Shown one piece after another: positions 49,597 to 57,920 of a stretch of 64,000 nucleotides of DNA. The notes under the pieces were generated by a model. That model was not told where the DNA came from. It searched no databases and saw nothing but the letters and a program-made list of their open reading frames with translations. The stretch is taken from the NCBI RefSeq assembly GCF_014656215.1, contig NZ_BNBZ01000013.1, positions 62,001-126,000 of the forward strand. Reading direction: 5' to 3'. The position numbers and the translations under genes were made by a program. The first letter of the stretch is position 1. Every line of letters starts with the position of its first letter. Origin of the DNA: Streptomyces zaomyceticus (lineage in GTDB: Bacteria > Actinomycetota > Actinomycetes > Streptomycetales > Streptomycetaceae).

Positions 49597-50469
49597 ATGA
49601 AGCGGTCTTCTTCCGTCATACGCAGAGCGGTACTGGCAGCGGCCTCGGTGGCCCTCGCCACCGGCTGTACGGCCCAGGCGGCCGGTGGCCCCGGCGGCAC
49701 CGCGAGCCCGACGAAGGCACCGCCGACCGCCTCGTCCACGCCGGCCGCGACCGACGCCCCGACCGAGGACGGCAAGGCCCCGTCGCCCTCGGCCACGACG
49801 GCGGAGCCCACCGGCACCTCCACCGCGACGCCGGAACCCGACGTCCTGATGGGTGACGGGGACGAGAGCGAGCAGGTCCGCGAGCTCCAGGCGCGGCTGC
49901 GGCAGCTCGGGCACTTCCACCGGGCGCCCACCGGCTTCTACGGGACGATGACGGCCGGCTCGGTCAAGGCCTTCCAGGGGAAGCAGGGGCTGCCCCGGAC
50001 GGGCTCGGTCGACGACGCGACCTGGCAGGGGCTGCTCGGCGCGAGCCGGAAGCCGACCGCCGACGAGCTGAAGCCGTCCACCACCAACCAGCTGGACACC
50101 CCCGACGCGCGCTGCATGACCGGCCGGGTGCTGTGCATCAGCAAGGAGAGCCGGACCCTCGCCTGGATGATCGACGGCAAGGTCGTCTCGGCCATGGACG
50201 TCCGCTTCGGCTCGGAGAACACGCCGACGCGGGAGGGCACGTTCACCGTCGAGCGCAAGGTCCGTCAGGACTGGTCGCGGCTCTACCACACGCCGATGCC
50301 GCTCTCGATGTACTTCAGCCGGGGCCAGGCGGTGCACTACTCGGCGGACTTCGCGGCCCGCGGCTACAACGGGGCCTCGCACGGCTGCGTCAACGTCCGG
50401 GACAAGGTCAAGCTCACGAACCTCTTCGACCAGGTGAAGGTCGGCGACAAGGTCGTCGTCCACTGGTGA
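49597..50469 (+). CDS. L,D-transpeptidase lipoprotein with peptidoglycan-binding domain
   Basis: 290 residues. The N-terminus is a lipoprotein signal (RRAVLAAASVALATGCTAQ, Cys near 26), then an 60-residue Ala/Pro/Thr linker. A PG_binding_1 domain (SEQVRELQARLRQLGHFHRAPTGFYGTMTAGSVKAFQGKQGL) spans about 90-135, and a YkuD domain ends with HYSADFAARGYNGASHGCVNVRDKVKLTNLF (catalytic His near 250, Cys near 265). It acts outside the membrane on wall peptides. ATG 49597 follows GGGGGG. It differs from the L,D-transpeptidase at 27405 in being membrane-anchored. Confidence 0.9.
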   Translation: MKRSSSVIRRAVLAAASVALATGCTAQAAGGPGGTASPTKAPPTASSTPAATDAPTEDGKAPSPSATTAEPTGTSTATPEPDVLMGDGDESEQVRELQARLRQLGHFHRAPTGFYGTMTAGSVKAFQGKQGLPRTGSVDDATWQGLLGASRKPTADELKPSTTNQLDTPDARCMTGRVLCISKESRTLAWMIDGKVVSAMDVRFGSENTPTREGTFTVERKVRQDWSRLYHTPMPLSMYFSRGQAVHYSADFAARGYNGASHGCVNVRDKVKLTNLFDQVKVGDKVVVHW

Positions 50470-50636
50470 CCCGGACGGGGGAGGAGCGGAAGAAGTGAGG
50501 GGCGCGGGTGGGACCGGGGGAACGTGTCCCACCCGCGCCGAGTGCGCGGAGCCGTAGGTACGGGGGGAACCCCGGCTCACTGCGCGGCCGATGACCAGTC
50601 GGCTCATTCAGTACTGCGCCCGCGGGTCGAAAAGTG

Positions 50637-51749
50637 TTACACCGGCAGCGGAACGCGGGCGGTGACGGCGATCCCGAGAGGGATCTCGGCGAAGAGCCGG
50701 GGGGCCGAGCGGGCGGAATCCAGCGCCGAGGACCGGGTCACGTCGCGGAGGTCACCGCCGCTGTCGCCGGTGTCGCCGGGCGGCTGCTCCCGGTCGCCGT
50801 CGCGCCCGTCCTCGCGCTTGCCGTCGCCGTCGGATTCGCCCTTGCCGTCGTCGGCGCCGCCCTCGGGGCTGCCGGTGGCGCCGCCGAGGATGCGGTCGCA
50901 GTAGCGGCGCAGGGTCTCGCCGTCGCGCAGGGTGCGCGTGAGCCCCTTCCGGGCCGTGGCGTCGAGCTTCCCCGTGCGGTACGCCCGGCAGGCCTTGACG
51001 GCCTTCTCCATGAAGGTCGTGCCGTCGTCCGGGTCCCAGCCCGAACCTCCGGGGTCCTTCCCCGTACCGCCCGTGCCCGTGCCCGCCGTGCTGCGGCCCG
51101 GTGCCGGCGTGCCCGGCTCCGAGGTGTCCTCGGCCTGCCCGTCCGGGCCGCCGGTGGGCGGGGCCGTGGTGCCGCCGCCCGCCGAGGGGGACACGCCGGG
51201 CGTGGCACCGGTGTCGTCGCCCGGTTCGGTCGTCGGAGGCGCCTCGGGGTCCTTGCGTATGCCGGGCTCCTCGGAGACGAGCGGCTCGACGGTCTCCCCC
51301 GCGGTGACGGAGCTGGCGGGGGCGGGTCCCACGATCGGCAGCACACCCGTTCCCGCGGCGACGGCGACCCCTCCGACGGTGACGGCGGCGACCGCGGCGG
51401 CCAGTCCGTACCGCACGGAACGTCCCCAGCGGCGGCGCGAGACGGCCGCGGGCGCGAGGCGCACCCGGCCGAGATCGGCGTGTTCGGTGCGACCGCTCGC
51501 GGCCGCCGCCACCGCGTCGGCGCGGGCCCGCTCGGCGGTGGCCCTGCGGAAGGCGGCGAGCGCGGCGGCCTCACCCGGCAGTGCGGTGGGCACGGCGGGG
51601 ACGGCGGCGGCCGTACGGGCCGCGTCGAGGGCTCCGGCGAGCCGGTCGGCCTGGGAACGCGCGCGGTCGTCGGCGGCGTCGACCGGCTCGCCACGGAGCA
51701 GCCGCTCCGCGGCCTCCTGGTCGAGCCACTGGTACCGCTCGTCGGCCAT
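50637..51749 (-). CDS. Membrane-anchored partner of the ECF sigma factor (putative anti-sigma factor)
   Basis: 370 residues. A cytoplasmic N-terminal region of about 110 residues (DQEAAERLLRGEPVDAADDRARSQADRLAGAL, ALAAFRRATAERARADAV) is followed by one membrane helix (GLAAAVAAVTVGGVAVAAG), then a long Pro/Thr/Gly/Ser-rich disordered outer segment and a short helical domain (FMEKAVKACRAYRTGKLDATARKGLTRTLRDGETLRRYCDRIL) with a Cys pair, ending in an Asp/Gly tail. ATG 51749 overlaps the sigma stop codon, the usual sigma/anti-sigma coupling. It lacks the HxxxCxxC zinc motif of ZAS anti-sigma factors, so the role is inferred from position. Confidence 0.72.
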   Translation of the reverse strand: MADERYQWLDQEAAERLLRGEPVDAADDRARSQADRLAGALDAARTAAAVPAVPTALPGEAAALAAFRRATAERARADAVAAAASGRTEHADLGRVRLAPAAVSRRRWGRSVRYGLAAAVAAVTVGGVAVAAGTGVLPIVGPAPASSVTAGETVEPLVSEEPGIRKDPEAPPTTEPGDDTGATPGVSPSAGGGTTAPPTGGPDGQAEDTSEPGTPAPGRSTAGTGTGGTGKDPGGSGWDPDDGTTFMEKAVKACRAYRTGKLDATARKGLTRTLRDGETLRRYCDRILGGATGSPEGGADDGKGESDGDGKREDGRDGDREQPPGDTGDSGGDLRDVTRSSALDSARSAPRLFAEIPLGIAVTARVPLPV

Positions 51750-52498
51750 CACATGTCCTTCTGCGTACGCGGACGCGAATGCGTCACACCGCCGGGGGTC
51801 ACGGACCCCGGCCCGCGCCCGCGCTGCGGAGGCACACCGTCCAGGGGGACGACGGCTTCGTCGATGCCGTCGGGACCGCCCGTCTCGCCGTCGACACCGA
51901 GGAGTTCGGCGAGCCTCTTGAGGCCGCGGTGGGCGGCGGTGCGTACGGCGCCGGGGCGTTTGCCCAGGGTGTCGGCGGCGCTCTTGGCGTCCAGTCCGAC
52001 GACGACGCGCAGGACGACGGCCTCGGCCTGGTCCTGGGGAAGCTGGGCGATCAGTTGCATGGTGTGGCCGGTGGCCAGCGCCTCCAGGGCTTCGCCCGCG
52101 GTGTCGCACGCGGCGGGCTTGTCGGTGAGTTCGGTCTCGTCGGCGCCGACGGCGGGACGCCTGCCGCGCATCCGGACGTGGTCGAGGGCGCGGTTGCGGG
52201 CGATCCGGGCCGCCCAGCCGCGGAACCGGTCCGCGTCGCCGTCGAAACGGTCGAGGTCGCGGGCGATCTGGAGCCAGGCCTCGGAGGCGACGTCCTCGGC
52301 CTCGGTGTCGCCGACCAGCGTGCGTATGTAACCGAGCAACCGTGGATGCACGGCGCGATACACAGTACGGAACGCGTTCTCGTTCCCGTCCTGCGCAGCG
52401 AGCACCGCGGCCGTCAGCTCCGCGTCGTCCCCCAGCACTCCCCAAACCCTGTTCGTCGGTCGCGTCGTCGCTCCATCGCGGCTGGTCACCGCCGCCAC
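51749..52498 (-). CDS. ECF-type RNA polymerase sigma factor
   Basis: 249 residues. Region 2 is near residues 35-105 (AAVLAAQDGNENAFRTVYRAVHPRLLGYIRTLVGDTEAEDVASEAWLQIARDLDRFDGDADRFRGWAARIARNRALDHVRMR), region 4 near 140-195 (LIAQLPQDQAEAVVLRVVVGLDAKSAADTLGKRPGAVRTAAHRGLKRLAELL), and a basic, Gly/Pro-rich tail follows. GTG 52498 is used; a second in-frame GTG at 52489 is possible. It is divergent from the Clp_N-domain gene. The downstream membrane protein is probably its regulator. Confidence 0.9.
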   Translation of the reverse strand: MAAVTSRDGATTRPTNRVWGVLGDDAELTAAVLAAQDGNENAFRTVYRAVHPRLLGYIRTLVGDTEAEDVASEAWLQIARDLDRFDGDADRFRGWAARIARNRALDHVRMRGRRPAVGADETELTDKPAACDTAGEALEALATGHTMQLIAQLPQDQAEAVVLRVVVGLDAKSAADTLGKRPGAVRTAAHRGLKRLAELLGVDGETGGPDGIDEAVVPLDGVPPQRGRGPGSVTPGGVTHSRPRTQKDM

Positions 52499-52656
52499 GC
52501 CGTCTCGCGCAACTGCACGCTACGTCGTGTCGCGGCGCCGCGTCCACGCGGTCCGGGGTCTTTGTACAACTTGCAACCTTCGGACGGCGGTGCGCGGGAT
52601 CCGTCCGGCGCGGCCGGCGGTGTGACACAAACCGCACTCCCGGCGCTGAATGGAGT

Positions 52657-52727
52657 ACGGAGCCGTGCTGCGGCTCCGTGGACGACGGCCGGGGTCTCTC
52701 CTGTGGGGGGTGGCGACCCCGGCCGTC
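52657..52727 (+). ncRNA. Candidate small RNA with two hairpins
   Basis: In the 52499-52749 gap, TGACAC (52623-52628 region), a 17-nt spacer and CTGAAT resemble a promoter pointing rightward. Just downstream lie a perfect 9-bp hairpin (52657-52665/52671-52679) and a perfect 13-bp hairpin (52684-52696/52715-52727) followed by TCCCTTTTCC. The loop of the second contains CTCCT, complementary to a Shine-Dalgarno sequence. This could be a roughly 75-nt sRNA, or simply a terminator region of the upstream divergent gene. Evidence is structural only. Confidence 0.35.
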
Positions 52728-52749
52728 TCCCTTTTCCACCCCTTCAGGG

Positions 52750-52797
52750 TGTCAACCGAAGGTTGACAGTGAAGGGGTGTCAACCTACGGTTGCCTC
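52750..52797 (+). promoter_or_regulatory. Autoregulatory operator pair over a leaderless promoter of the HTH-Clp_N gene
   Basis: TGTCAACC-GAA-GGTTGACA (52750-52768) is a perfect 8+3+8 palindrome; TGTCAACC-TAC-GGTTGCCT (52778-52796) is a second copy with one mismatched pair in the inner arm. The -35 TTGACA (52763-52768) is part of the first and the -10 TACGGT (52786-52791) is inside the second; the spacer is 17 nt. The predicted start point coincides with the ATG at 52798. Operators are 28 bp apart. Confidence 0.82.
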
Positions 52798-53547
52798 ATG
52801 ACGAATCCAGTCGGCCCGAACATCCCCGTCCGTCTCGACGAACTCATCGACGCGATCAAGAAGGTCCACCCCGACGCGCTGGACCAGCTCTCCGGTGCCG
52901 TCATGGCGGCGGACCACCTCGGCGACGTCGCCGACCACCTCATCGGCCACTTCGTGGACCAGGCCCGGCGCTCCGGCGCCTCCTGGACCGACATCGGCCG
53001 CAGCATGGGCGTCACCCGCCAGGCGGCCCAGAAGCGCTTCGTGCCCAAGGACCCGGACGCGGAGAAGATGGACCCCAACGCCGGGTTCAACCGCTTCACC
53101 CCCCGCGCCCGGAACGTGGTGATGGCCTCCCAGAACGAGGCCACGGCCGTCGGCAACGGCGAGATCACCACCGCCCACCTGGCACTCGGCCTGCTCGCCG
53201 AGCCCGAGGGGCTCGCGGCGCACTGGATCACCTCGCGGGGCGTGACCCTCGACCAGGTCCGCGAGGCCGCCGCCGCGACCCTGCCGCCCGCCGTCGAGAA
53301 TCCGCCCACCCTCGTCCCGTACGACGCGCCGGCGAAGAAGGTCCTGGAGCTGACGTTCCGCGAGGCACTGCGCCTCGGGCACAACTACGTCGGCACCGAG
53401 CACATCCTGCTCGCGCTCCTGGAGCACGAGGACGGTACGGGTGTCCTGACCGGCCTCGGCCTCGACAAGGCGACGGCGGAGCGGGAGATCTCCGAGATGG
53501 TCGCCTCGGTGGCGATCCAGGCCCCCGCCCCGGAGGAACAGGCCTGA
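52798..53547 (+). CDS. HTH-containing Clp N-domain protein
   Basis: 249 residues without any ATPase domain. Residues 1-90 hold an HTH-like helix pair, ASWTDIGRSMGVTRQAAQKRF (near 60-82). Residues 100-240 form a Clp_N repeat pair (FTPRARNVVMASQNEATAVGNGEITTAHLALGLLAEPEGLAAHWI and LELTFREALRLGHNYVGTEHILLALLEHEDGTGVLTGLGLDKA), the substrate-binding domain of ClpA/ClpC. Without Walker motifs it cannot unfold proteins; it may bind DNA and adapt Clp substrates. Two palindromes over its promoter suggest autorepression. The mRNA is likely leaderless (TACGGT 7 nt before ATG). Confidence 0.85.
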   Translation: MTNPVGPNIPVRLDELIDAIKKVHPDALDQLSGAVMAADHLGDVADHLIGHFVDQARRSGASWTDIGRSMGVTRQAAQKRFVPKDPDAEKMDPNAGFNRFTPRARNVVMASQNEATAVGNGEITTAHLALGLLAEPEGLAAHWITSRGVTLDQVREAAAATLPPAVENPPTLVPYDAPAKKVLELTFREALRLGHNYVGTEHILLALLEHEDGTGVLTGLGLDKATAEREISEMVASVAIQAPAPEEQA

Positions 53548-53551
53548 GGCC

Positions 53552-54115
53552 TCAGGCGGTGCGGGCCCGGCGCGAGACGACCGCGCGCAGCACCCGGCCG
53601 CCCTCGACGGAGAGTTCACGGGCCCGGCGCAGACCGGTCGGGCCGTGGGCGACCGATTCGAGGACGGCCTGCTGCCGGCGGAGCTCCCCGGCGAGCAGCG
53701 GGCCCGCGCCGTCCGCGTCCCCGGCCCGGCAGCGCTCCACGAGGCCGTCGGGCACATCGGCCGCGTCGTAGCGGCCGTGCAGTGCGAGGGCGGTGCCGGA
53801 GCAGGCGCCGGCCCAGGCGCGCAGGGCCTCGGCCGTCCAGGCGGCCGGGGCCTCCGCCAGCATTCCGCGTACGGCCAGGGCGTCCGCCGTGCCGTCGGCG
53901 CCGTCCAGCTCGACACGGGCCTTGGCGACGGCCTCGCCCCAGGCCGCGCCGTCGCCGCGCGCGACGGCCGCCCACACGGGGCGCAGGGCGTCGCCCCGGT
54001 CGCCCGCGAGCAGCGGGAGACAGCGGTCGAGGCAGGCGAGACCGGCCGCGGCCAGGCCCCGCTCGTCGGCCCCGTCGATCAGTTCCAGCAGGTTCCGGCC
54101 GGTCGCCGATGCCAT
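53552..54115 (-). CDS. Conserved-looking hypothetical cytoplasmic protein
   Basis: 187 residues, mostly helical and Ala-rich, without signal peptide or membrane helix. Segments such as LLELIDGADERGLAAAGLACLDRCLPLLAGDRGDALRPVWAAV and LLAGELRRQQAVLESVAHGPTGLRRARELSVEGGRVLRAVVSRRAR suggest a helical-repeat protein. I do not recognise a family. ATG 54115. It converges with the Clp_N gene, the stop codons being only 4 nt apart. Confidence 0.7.
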   Translation of the reverse strand: MASATGRNLLELIDGADERGLAAAGLACLDRCLPLLAGDRGDALRPVWAAVARGDGAAWGEAVAKARVELDGADGTADALAVRGMLAEAPAAWTAEALRAWAGACSGTALALHGRYDAADVPDGLVERCRAGDADGAGPLLAGELRRQQAVLESVAHGPTGLRRARELSVEGGRVLRAVVSRRARTA

Positions 54116-54180
54116 GACGCCTCCTTGCCACCCGATGCGGACTCAGTACGTCCACTACTGCGCCGAGGGGCGCTATTTCG

Positions 54181-54822
54181 TCACTGTGCGGCCGGAATCA
54201 TGCCATTGGCCTTGGCGTGCTGCATAGAGGTCAGACGCCGGACGAAGAGGATCGCGAGGACGGCGGCGACGATGTCGAGGGCGAAGCCCGCGAGGGACCA
54301 CTGGCTCGCGGCGTCGTAGTCGCCGGTGGTCCCCGCCGTCTCGTACATCTGGCCGGAGGCCCAGTTCACCAGGGTGCCGACGATCCAGCACGTCCACCAG
54401 CAGTTGAGCAGCGTCAGCTCCCGCCTGCCGTCCGCGGCGTACGGCGCCGGGCGGCTCGCCCGCCAGATCTCCACGGCGATCGCCCGCGGTATCCAGAAGT
54501 TGGCGATCGGAATGAACCAGCCGCCCACGGCGTAGCCCGGCTTCCGGGTCTGCAGGTCGCTCGCCCAGACCTCGGCGTTCTTCCGCAGCCGGTAGAACCA
54601 GACGATGAAGACGATCCCCGTCGCCAGGTACAGCGTGAACGACATGCTGTACACGAGGTTCAGATTGAGCGGCCCGAACCTCGCCGGATCGACGGACTCC
54701 GTCCCGTCGGCCGTCAGATCACGGACGTCGGCGAGACCGAGCAGGACATCGAAGAAGATATTGCCCGCGAGCAGGGCTACGACGGCATGGGAAAGGCCGT
54801 TCGGATTTCGGAGCGTGAGCAC
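54181..54822 (-). CDS. DUF4328-type membrane protein
   Basis: 213 residues with about five membrane helices: AVVALLAGNIFFDVLLGLADV, YSMSFTLYLATGIVFIVWFYRLRKNAEVW, GYAVGGWFIPIANFWIPRAIAVEIW, LLNCWWTCWIVGTLVNWASG and FALDIVAAVLAILFVRRL. The combination FYRLRKNAEVWA...GYAVGGWFIPIANFWIPRAI is the hallmark of DUF4328 proteins. GTG 54822 follows GGGGGGAC; a longer frame from 54906 lacks this. Function unknown. Confidence 0.85.
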   Translation of the reverse strand: MLTLRNPNGLSHAVVALLAGNIFFDVLLGLADVRDLTADGTESVDPARFGPLNLNLVYSMSFTLYLATGIVFIVWFYRLRKNAEVWASDLQTRKPGYAVGGWFIPIANFWIPRAIAVEIWRASRPAPYAADGRRELTLLNCWWTCWIVGTLVNWASGQMYETAGTTGDYDAASQWSLAGFALDIVAAVLAILFVRRLTSMQHAKANGMIPAAQ

Positions 54823-54909
54823 GTGGTCCCCCCAAGGAACGTGCGGCGGCCAGGTGGCCGCCGCCGGGGGAACGTACGCGATCCGGATCGATCGCGTCCA
54901 CGACAAAGA

Positions 54910-56541
54910 TCACCGCACCTTGGTCGCCAGCGCCCTGAACTGCTCCCAGGTCAGCGTCGGGGTCCGGGCGTCCCACAGCTTCTGTGCCGTCGCCGTCAGC
55001 GGCATCCGGATCCCGTCCGCCACCTGCGCCATGGTCTGCGCGCCCGACAGGTCGCACCAGACCGCGAACCGGCCGCCGAGGATCTGCGGGGCGTAGCGCG
55101 CCGGCACCGGTGTCGTGCCGCGCAGGACCAGCGGGGTCCACTGCTCGTAGATCCGGCGGCCGGTGGGGTACGTGAACTGGTTCGGCTCGCCGAGGACGTA
55201 GTAGAGGAACTCGTCGTTGAGGTTCACGACCTTGCGGCCCTCGGCCAGGTACTCCGCGGGCGGGCGGGCCCCGATCTCCTTGCCCGTCCAGTACTCGACC
55301 TCGATCCGCTTGTCGGCGGTGACGACGCCGCCGCGGAAGAAGCCGTCGTTCCAGGCCTTGGCCGTCTTCCCGGCCGCGCGCACGACGGCGGCGCGGTCGT
55401 TGAGCCAGCCCTCCGCGAGGTCCTGGACACCCGCCTGGGGTCCGTACTTCTGCCGGGCCGCCGTGGCCAGCTGCGGGTACGAGGCGGACGGGTTGCGGAC
55501 GGTCAGCGCCTGGTACTCGTCGGCGCCGACGTGGAACCAGCCACCGGGGAAGAGGGCCGAGTACTCGCGCAGCAGCTCGTCGACGAGCTTCGCCGAGGCC
55601 GGCTTGGAGATGTCGATGGCGCCCTGGCGCGGAGTCCCCTGGACGTTGCGCAGCTGGAGGTCCGGGTGGGCGCGCAGGACGGCGCCGAGGTGCCCGGGCG
55701 AGTCGATCTCGGGCACGACGGTGATGTGCAGGGTCTGCGCGAGGGCGAGGATCCGGCGCACCTCGGCCTTGCTGAGGTGCTGGGCCGAGACGATCTCGGG
55801 ATGACTGTCCGAGGCGATCCGGAAGCCCTGGTCGTCGGAGAAGTGCAGCCCGAACTGGTTGAGCTTGAGGTCGGCCATCTCACGGAGCCTGGCCTCGATC
55901 CAGCCCGCGGTGAAGAACTTGCGGGCGATGTCGAGGTTCAGTCCGCGCTGGGGTTTCGCGGGCGCGTCGGTGACGACGCCCTCGGGCATCGCGCCGGAGC
56001 CCTTCACCGACTGCTTGAGGGTGCGGGTGCCGTAGAAGACGCCGGCCTCGTCGGGGCCGCTGATCCGGACCCGGTTGTCACGGACGGTCAGGTTGTACGA
56101 CTCGGGGGCGCCGGTCCCGCCCAGGGCCAGCTCGACGTCTCCGGGGCCTGCGGCGACGGCGCCGCGGTAGGGGATGCCGAGTTCCCCGGCGAGGAGCCTG
56201 CCCTCGTCGGCGAGGCCCGCGCTGTTCGCGGCGAGGACGACCCCGCCGGTGGGCGCGGGCTTCCAGCCGGGACCACGGGCGGCCTCGTGGTCGCGCACGG
56301 CGGGGACGGTCCGGGGCGCGGTGGAGGGGGGGTAGGTCCGGGTCGGGGTGGGCGTCGGGCTGGGCGGCGCGCCGGTGGGCGCGGCGTCCGCGGACGTACC
56401 GGAGGTCGTGCCGGAGGAGGCGGCGGGCGTGCCCGAGCCGGAGGGTGATCCGCCGGAGCAGGCCGCCACGGTGGCCAGTGCCACCGCCGTCGCCAGGAGT
56501 GCGGGGCCCTTGTGGGGCCCTCGTATGGAGTACCGCATCAT
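54910..56541 (-). CDS. Beta-N-acetylhexosaminidase lipoprotein (GH20)
   Basis: 543 residues. Lipobox TVAACSGG (Cys near residue 28), then a Ser/Thr/Pro-rich linker of about 50 residues. The GH20b domain is near 80-180. The catalytic barrel follows: RGLNLDIARKFFTAGWIEARLREMADLKLNQFGLHFSDDQGFRI (near 200), VVPEIDSPGHLGAVLRAHPDLQL (near 275) and the catalytic pair Asp-Glu in GGWFHVGADEYQAL (near 340). It removes terminal GlcNAc/GalNAc from chitin oligomers or wall fragments outside the cell. Two adjacent ATGs (56541, 56538); GGAGGA is well placed for 56541. Confidence 0.9.
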   Translation of the reverse strand: MMRYSIRGPHKGPALLATAVALATVAACSGGSPSGSGTPAASSGTTSGTSADAAPTGAPPSPTPTPTRTYPPSTAPRTVPAVRDHEAARGPGWKPAPTGGVVLAANSAGLADEGRLLAGELGIPYRGAVAAGPGDVELALGGTGAPESYNLTVRDNRVRISGPDEAGVFYGTRTLKQSVKGSGAMPEGVVTDAPAKPQRGLNLDIARKFFTAGWIEARLREMADLKLNQFGLHFSDDQGFRIASDSHPEIVSAQHLSKAEVRRILALAQTLHITVVPEIDSPGHLGAVLRAHPDLQLRNVQGTPRQGAIDISKPASAKLVDELLREYSALFPGGWFHVGADEYQALTVRNPSASYPQLATAARQKYGPQAGVQDLAEGWLNDRAAVVRAAGKTAKAWNDGFFRGGVVTADKRIEVEYWTGKEIGARPPAEYLAEGRKVVNLNDEFLYYVLGEPNQFTYPTGRRIYEQWTPLVLRGTTPVPARYAPQILGGRFAVWCDLSGAQTMAQVADGIRMPLTATAQKLWDARTPTLTWEQFRALATKVR

Positions 56542-56694
56542 TCGGAATCCTCCCGTACGGCGGACGGTCCGGCCAATCGGGGGACTCGACGGCCCCGCGA
56601 CCGGAACGTGTGCGTCCATCACCTGTTCCGAAACTCTCCCTTCCGGGTGAAATTCGCGCATCCGTCGGACACTTCCCTCGTCCCGTCGGTAACG

Positions 56695-57339
56695 TTGCGT
56701 CACACCCACCCCATCGCGACCGTCCCCGCGCGCGACCGCCCCACCCGTCCCGGAGTACCGGAGCCCACGCTGACCAGCGACACCCATGTCCCCTGCCGCA
56801 AGCCGGGCTCCACGGACACGCCTGCCATACCCGCCCAGAACCAGGGCCCGTCCGTCCGCGGGCTCGCGGGCTTCAACGCCGCCGCGCCCGACGAGGCCGA
56901 GAGCCTGCTCCTCTCCTGCTGCCACAGCCGCCGCTGGGCCGAACGGGTGGCCGCGCACCGTCCGTACCCGACCGTGGAGGCGCTGCTCGCCGCCGGCGAC
57001 GAGGCCGGATACGACCTGTCCCGCGCGGATCTCGACGAGGCCCTGGCCGCCGAGTCCTCGGCACTGCCCCACCCCGACGCGCCGCCGGCGGCACGGACCG
57101 CGCTGCGGGCCGCCCACGCCGCGTACGAGAGCAGCTTCGGGCACGCGTTCGTGATCAGCCTCGACGGGGTGCGTCCCGGGGAGCGTCTCGACCAGGTTCT
57201 CGCAGGCATCCGGTCACGTCTCGGCAACGAAGCGGAGGAGGAACGCGTGATCGCCGCCGACGAACTGAGGCGGCTCGCACGCGCCCGGCTCGCGTTCCGG
57301 CTCGCCGAGCCGCTCACACCCCGACACTCCGCACCGTGA
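56695..57339 (+). CDS. OHCU decarboxylase-like protein missing catalytic residues
   Basis: The core from about 56863 resembles 2-oxo-4-hydroxy-4-carboxy-5-ureidoimidazoline decarboxylase (UraD): LAGFNAAAPDEAESLLLSCCHSRRWAERVAAHRPYPTVEALLAAGDEA, then AAYESSFGHAFVISLDG and RSRLGNEAEEERVIAADELRRLARARL. The catalytic segment of real UraD, AAHPRIG with a following E-Q, is replaced by AAESSALPHPDA and shortened, so activity is doubtful. The start is uncertain: TTG 56695 is the nearest canonical in-frame codon; CTG 56770 has a well-placed GGAG. The N-terminal 50-70 residues look disordered. Confidence 0.65.
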   Translation: MRHTHPIATVPARDRPTRPGVPEPTLTSDTHVPCRKPGSTDTPAIPAQNQGPSVRGLAGFNAAAPDEAESLLLSCCHSRRWAERVAAHRPYPTVEALLAAGDEAGYDLSRADLDEALAAESSALPHPDAPPAARTALRAAHAAYESSFGHAFVISLDGVRPGERLDQVLAGIRSRLGNEAEEERVIAADELRRLARARLAFRLAEPLTPRHSAP

Positions 57340-57345
57340 TTCCGT

Positions 57346-57365
57346 CCGGAATACGGCGATTCCGG
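57346..57365. terminator. Hairpin after the UraD-like gene
   Basis: 7-bp perfect arms CCGGAAT/ATTCCGG with a 6-nt loop, 7 nt past the stop codon and upstream of the sdh operon. The following 57366-57531 stretch carries TACGAT near 57440 as a possible sdh -10 box, leaving a leader of roughly 85 nt. Confidence 0.6.
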
Positions 57366-57531
57366 CCTCGGTTCTAGGCCGTCCGTGCCTGTTTGATCAC
57401 ACCTATGGACCCCGCGCAAACGAACCGACAAGTCGTCGCTACGATGACCGGGGCCGGTGGACCGTACCCGGCCGGGTCAGACCGACACTGAAGCCGGCCG
57501 ACCCTGATCCCCGCTCCCGGAGGGTTTTTCC

Positions 57532-57912
57532 GTGCCGGCTGGAACGCTGTACCGCGGCCGGGAAGGAATGTGGAGCTGGGTGGCTCATCGAGTCACCGGC
57601 GTCCTCATCTTCTTCTTCCTGTTCGTACACGTGCTGGACACCGCTCTCGTCCGCGTCTCGCCCGAGGCGTACGACGAGGTCGTCGCGACCTACAAGACGC
57701 CGATCGTCGCACTCCTCGAGTACGGCCTCGTCGCTGCCATCCTCTTCCACGCGCTGAACGGTCTCCGTGTCATCGCCGTGGACTTCTGGTCCAAGGGCCC
57801 GCGCTACCAGAAGCAGATGCTCTGGACCGTCGTGGGCATCTGGGTCGTCCTGATGGCGGGCTCGCTGTACCCCGTCCTCGGCCACGCCGCACGTGAACTG
57901 TTCGGGAGCTGA
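57532..57912 (+). CDS. sdhC: Succinate dehydrogenase cytochrome b556 subunit
   Basis: 126 residues with three membrane helices: WVAHRVTGVLIFFFLFVHVLDTAL (His candidates for heme binding), IVALLEYGLVAAILFHALNGLRVIAVDF and MLWTVVGIWVVLMAGSLYPVL. The motif GMWSWVAHRVTGV is the conserved SdhC N-terminus. It anchors the complex in the membrane and helps bind heme b and menaquinone. GTG 57532 follows GGAGGG. First gene of sdhCDAB. Confidence 0.92.
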   Translation: MPAGTLYRGREGMWSWVAHRVTGVLIFFFLFVHVLDTALVRVSPEAYDEVVATYKTPIVALLEYGLVAAILFHALNGLRVIAVDFWSKGPRYQKQMLWTVVGIWVVLMAGSLYPVLGHAARELFGS

Positions 57913-57920
57913 CGCCAGAC

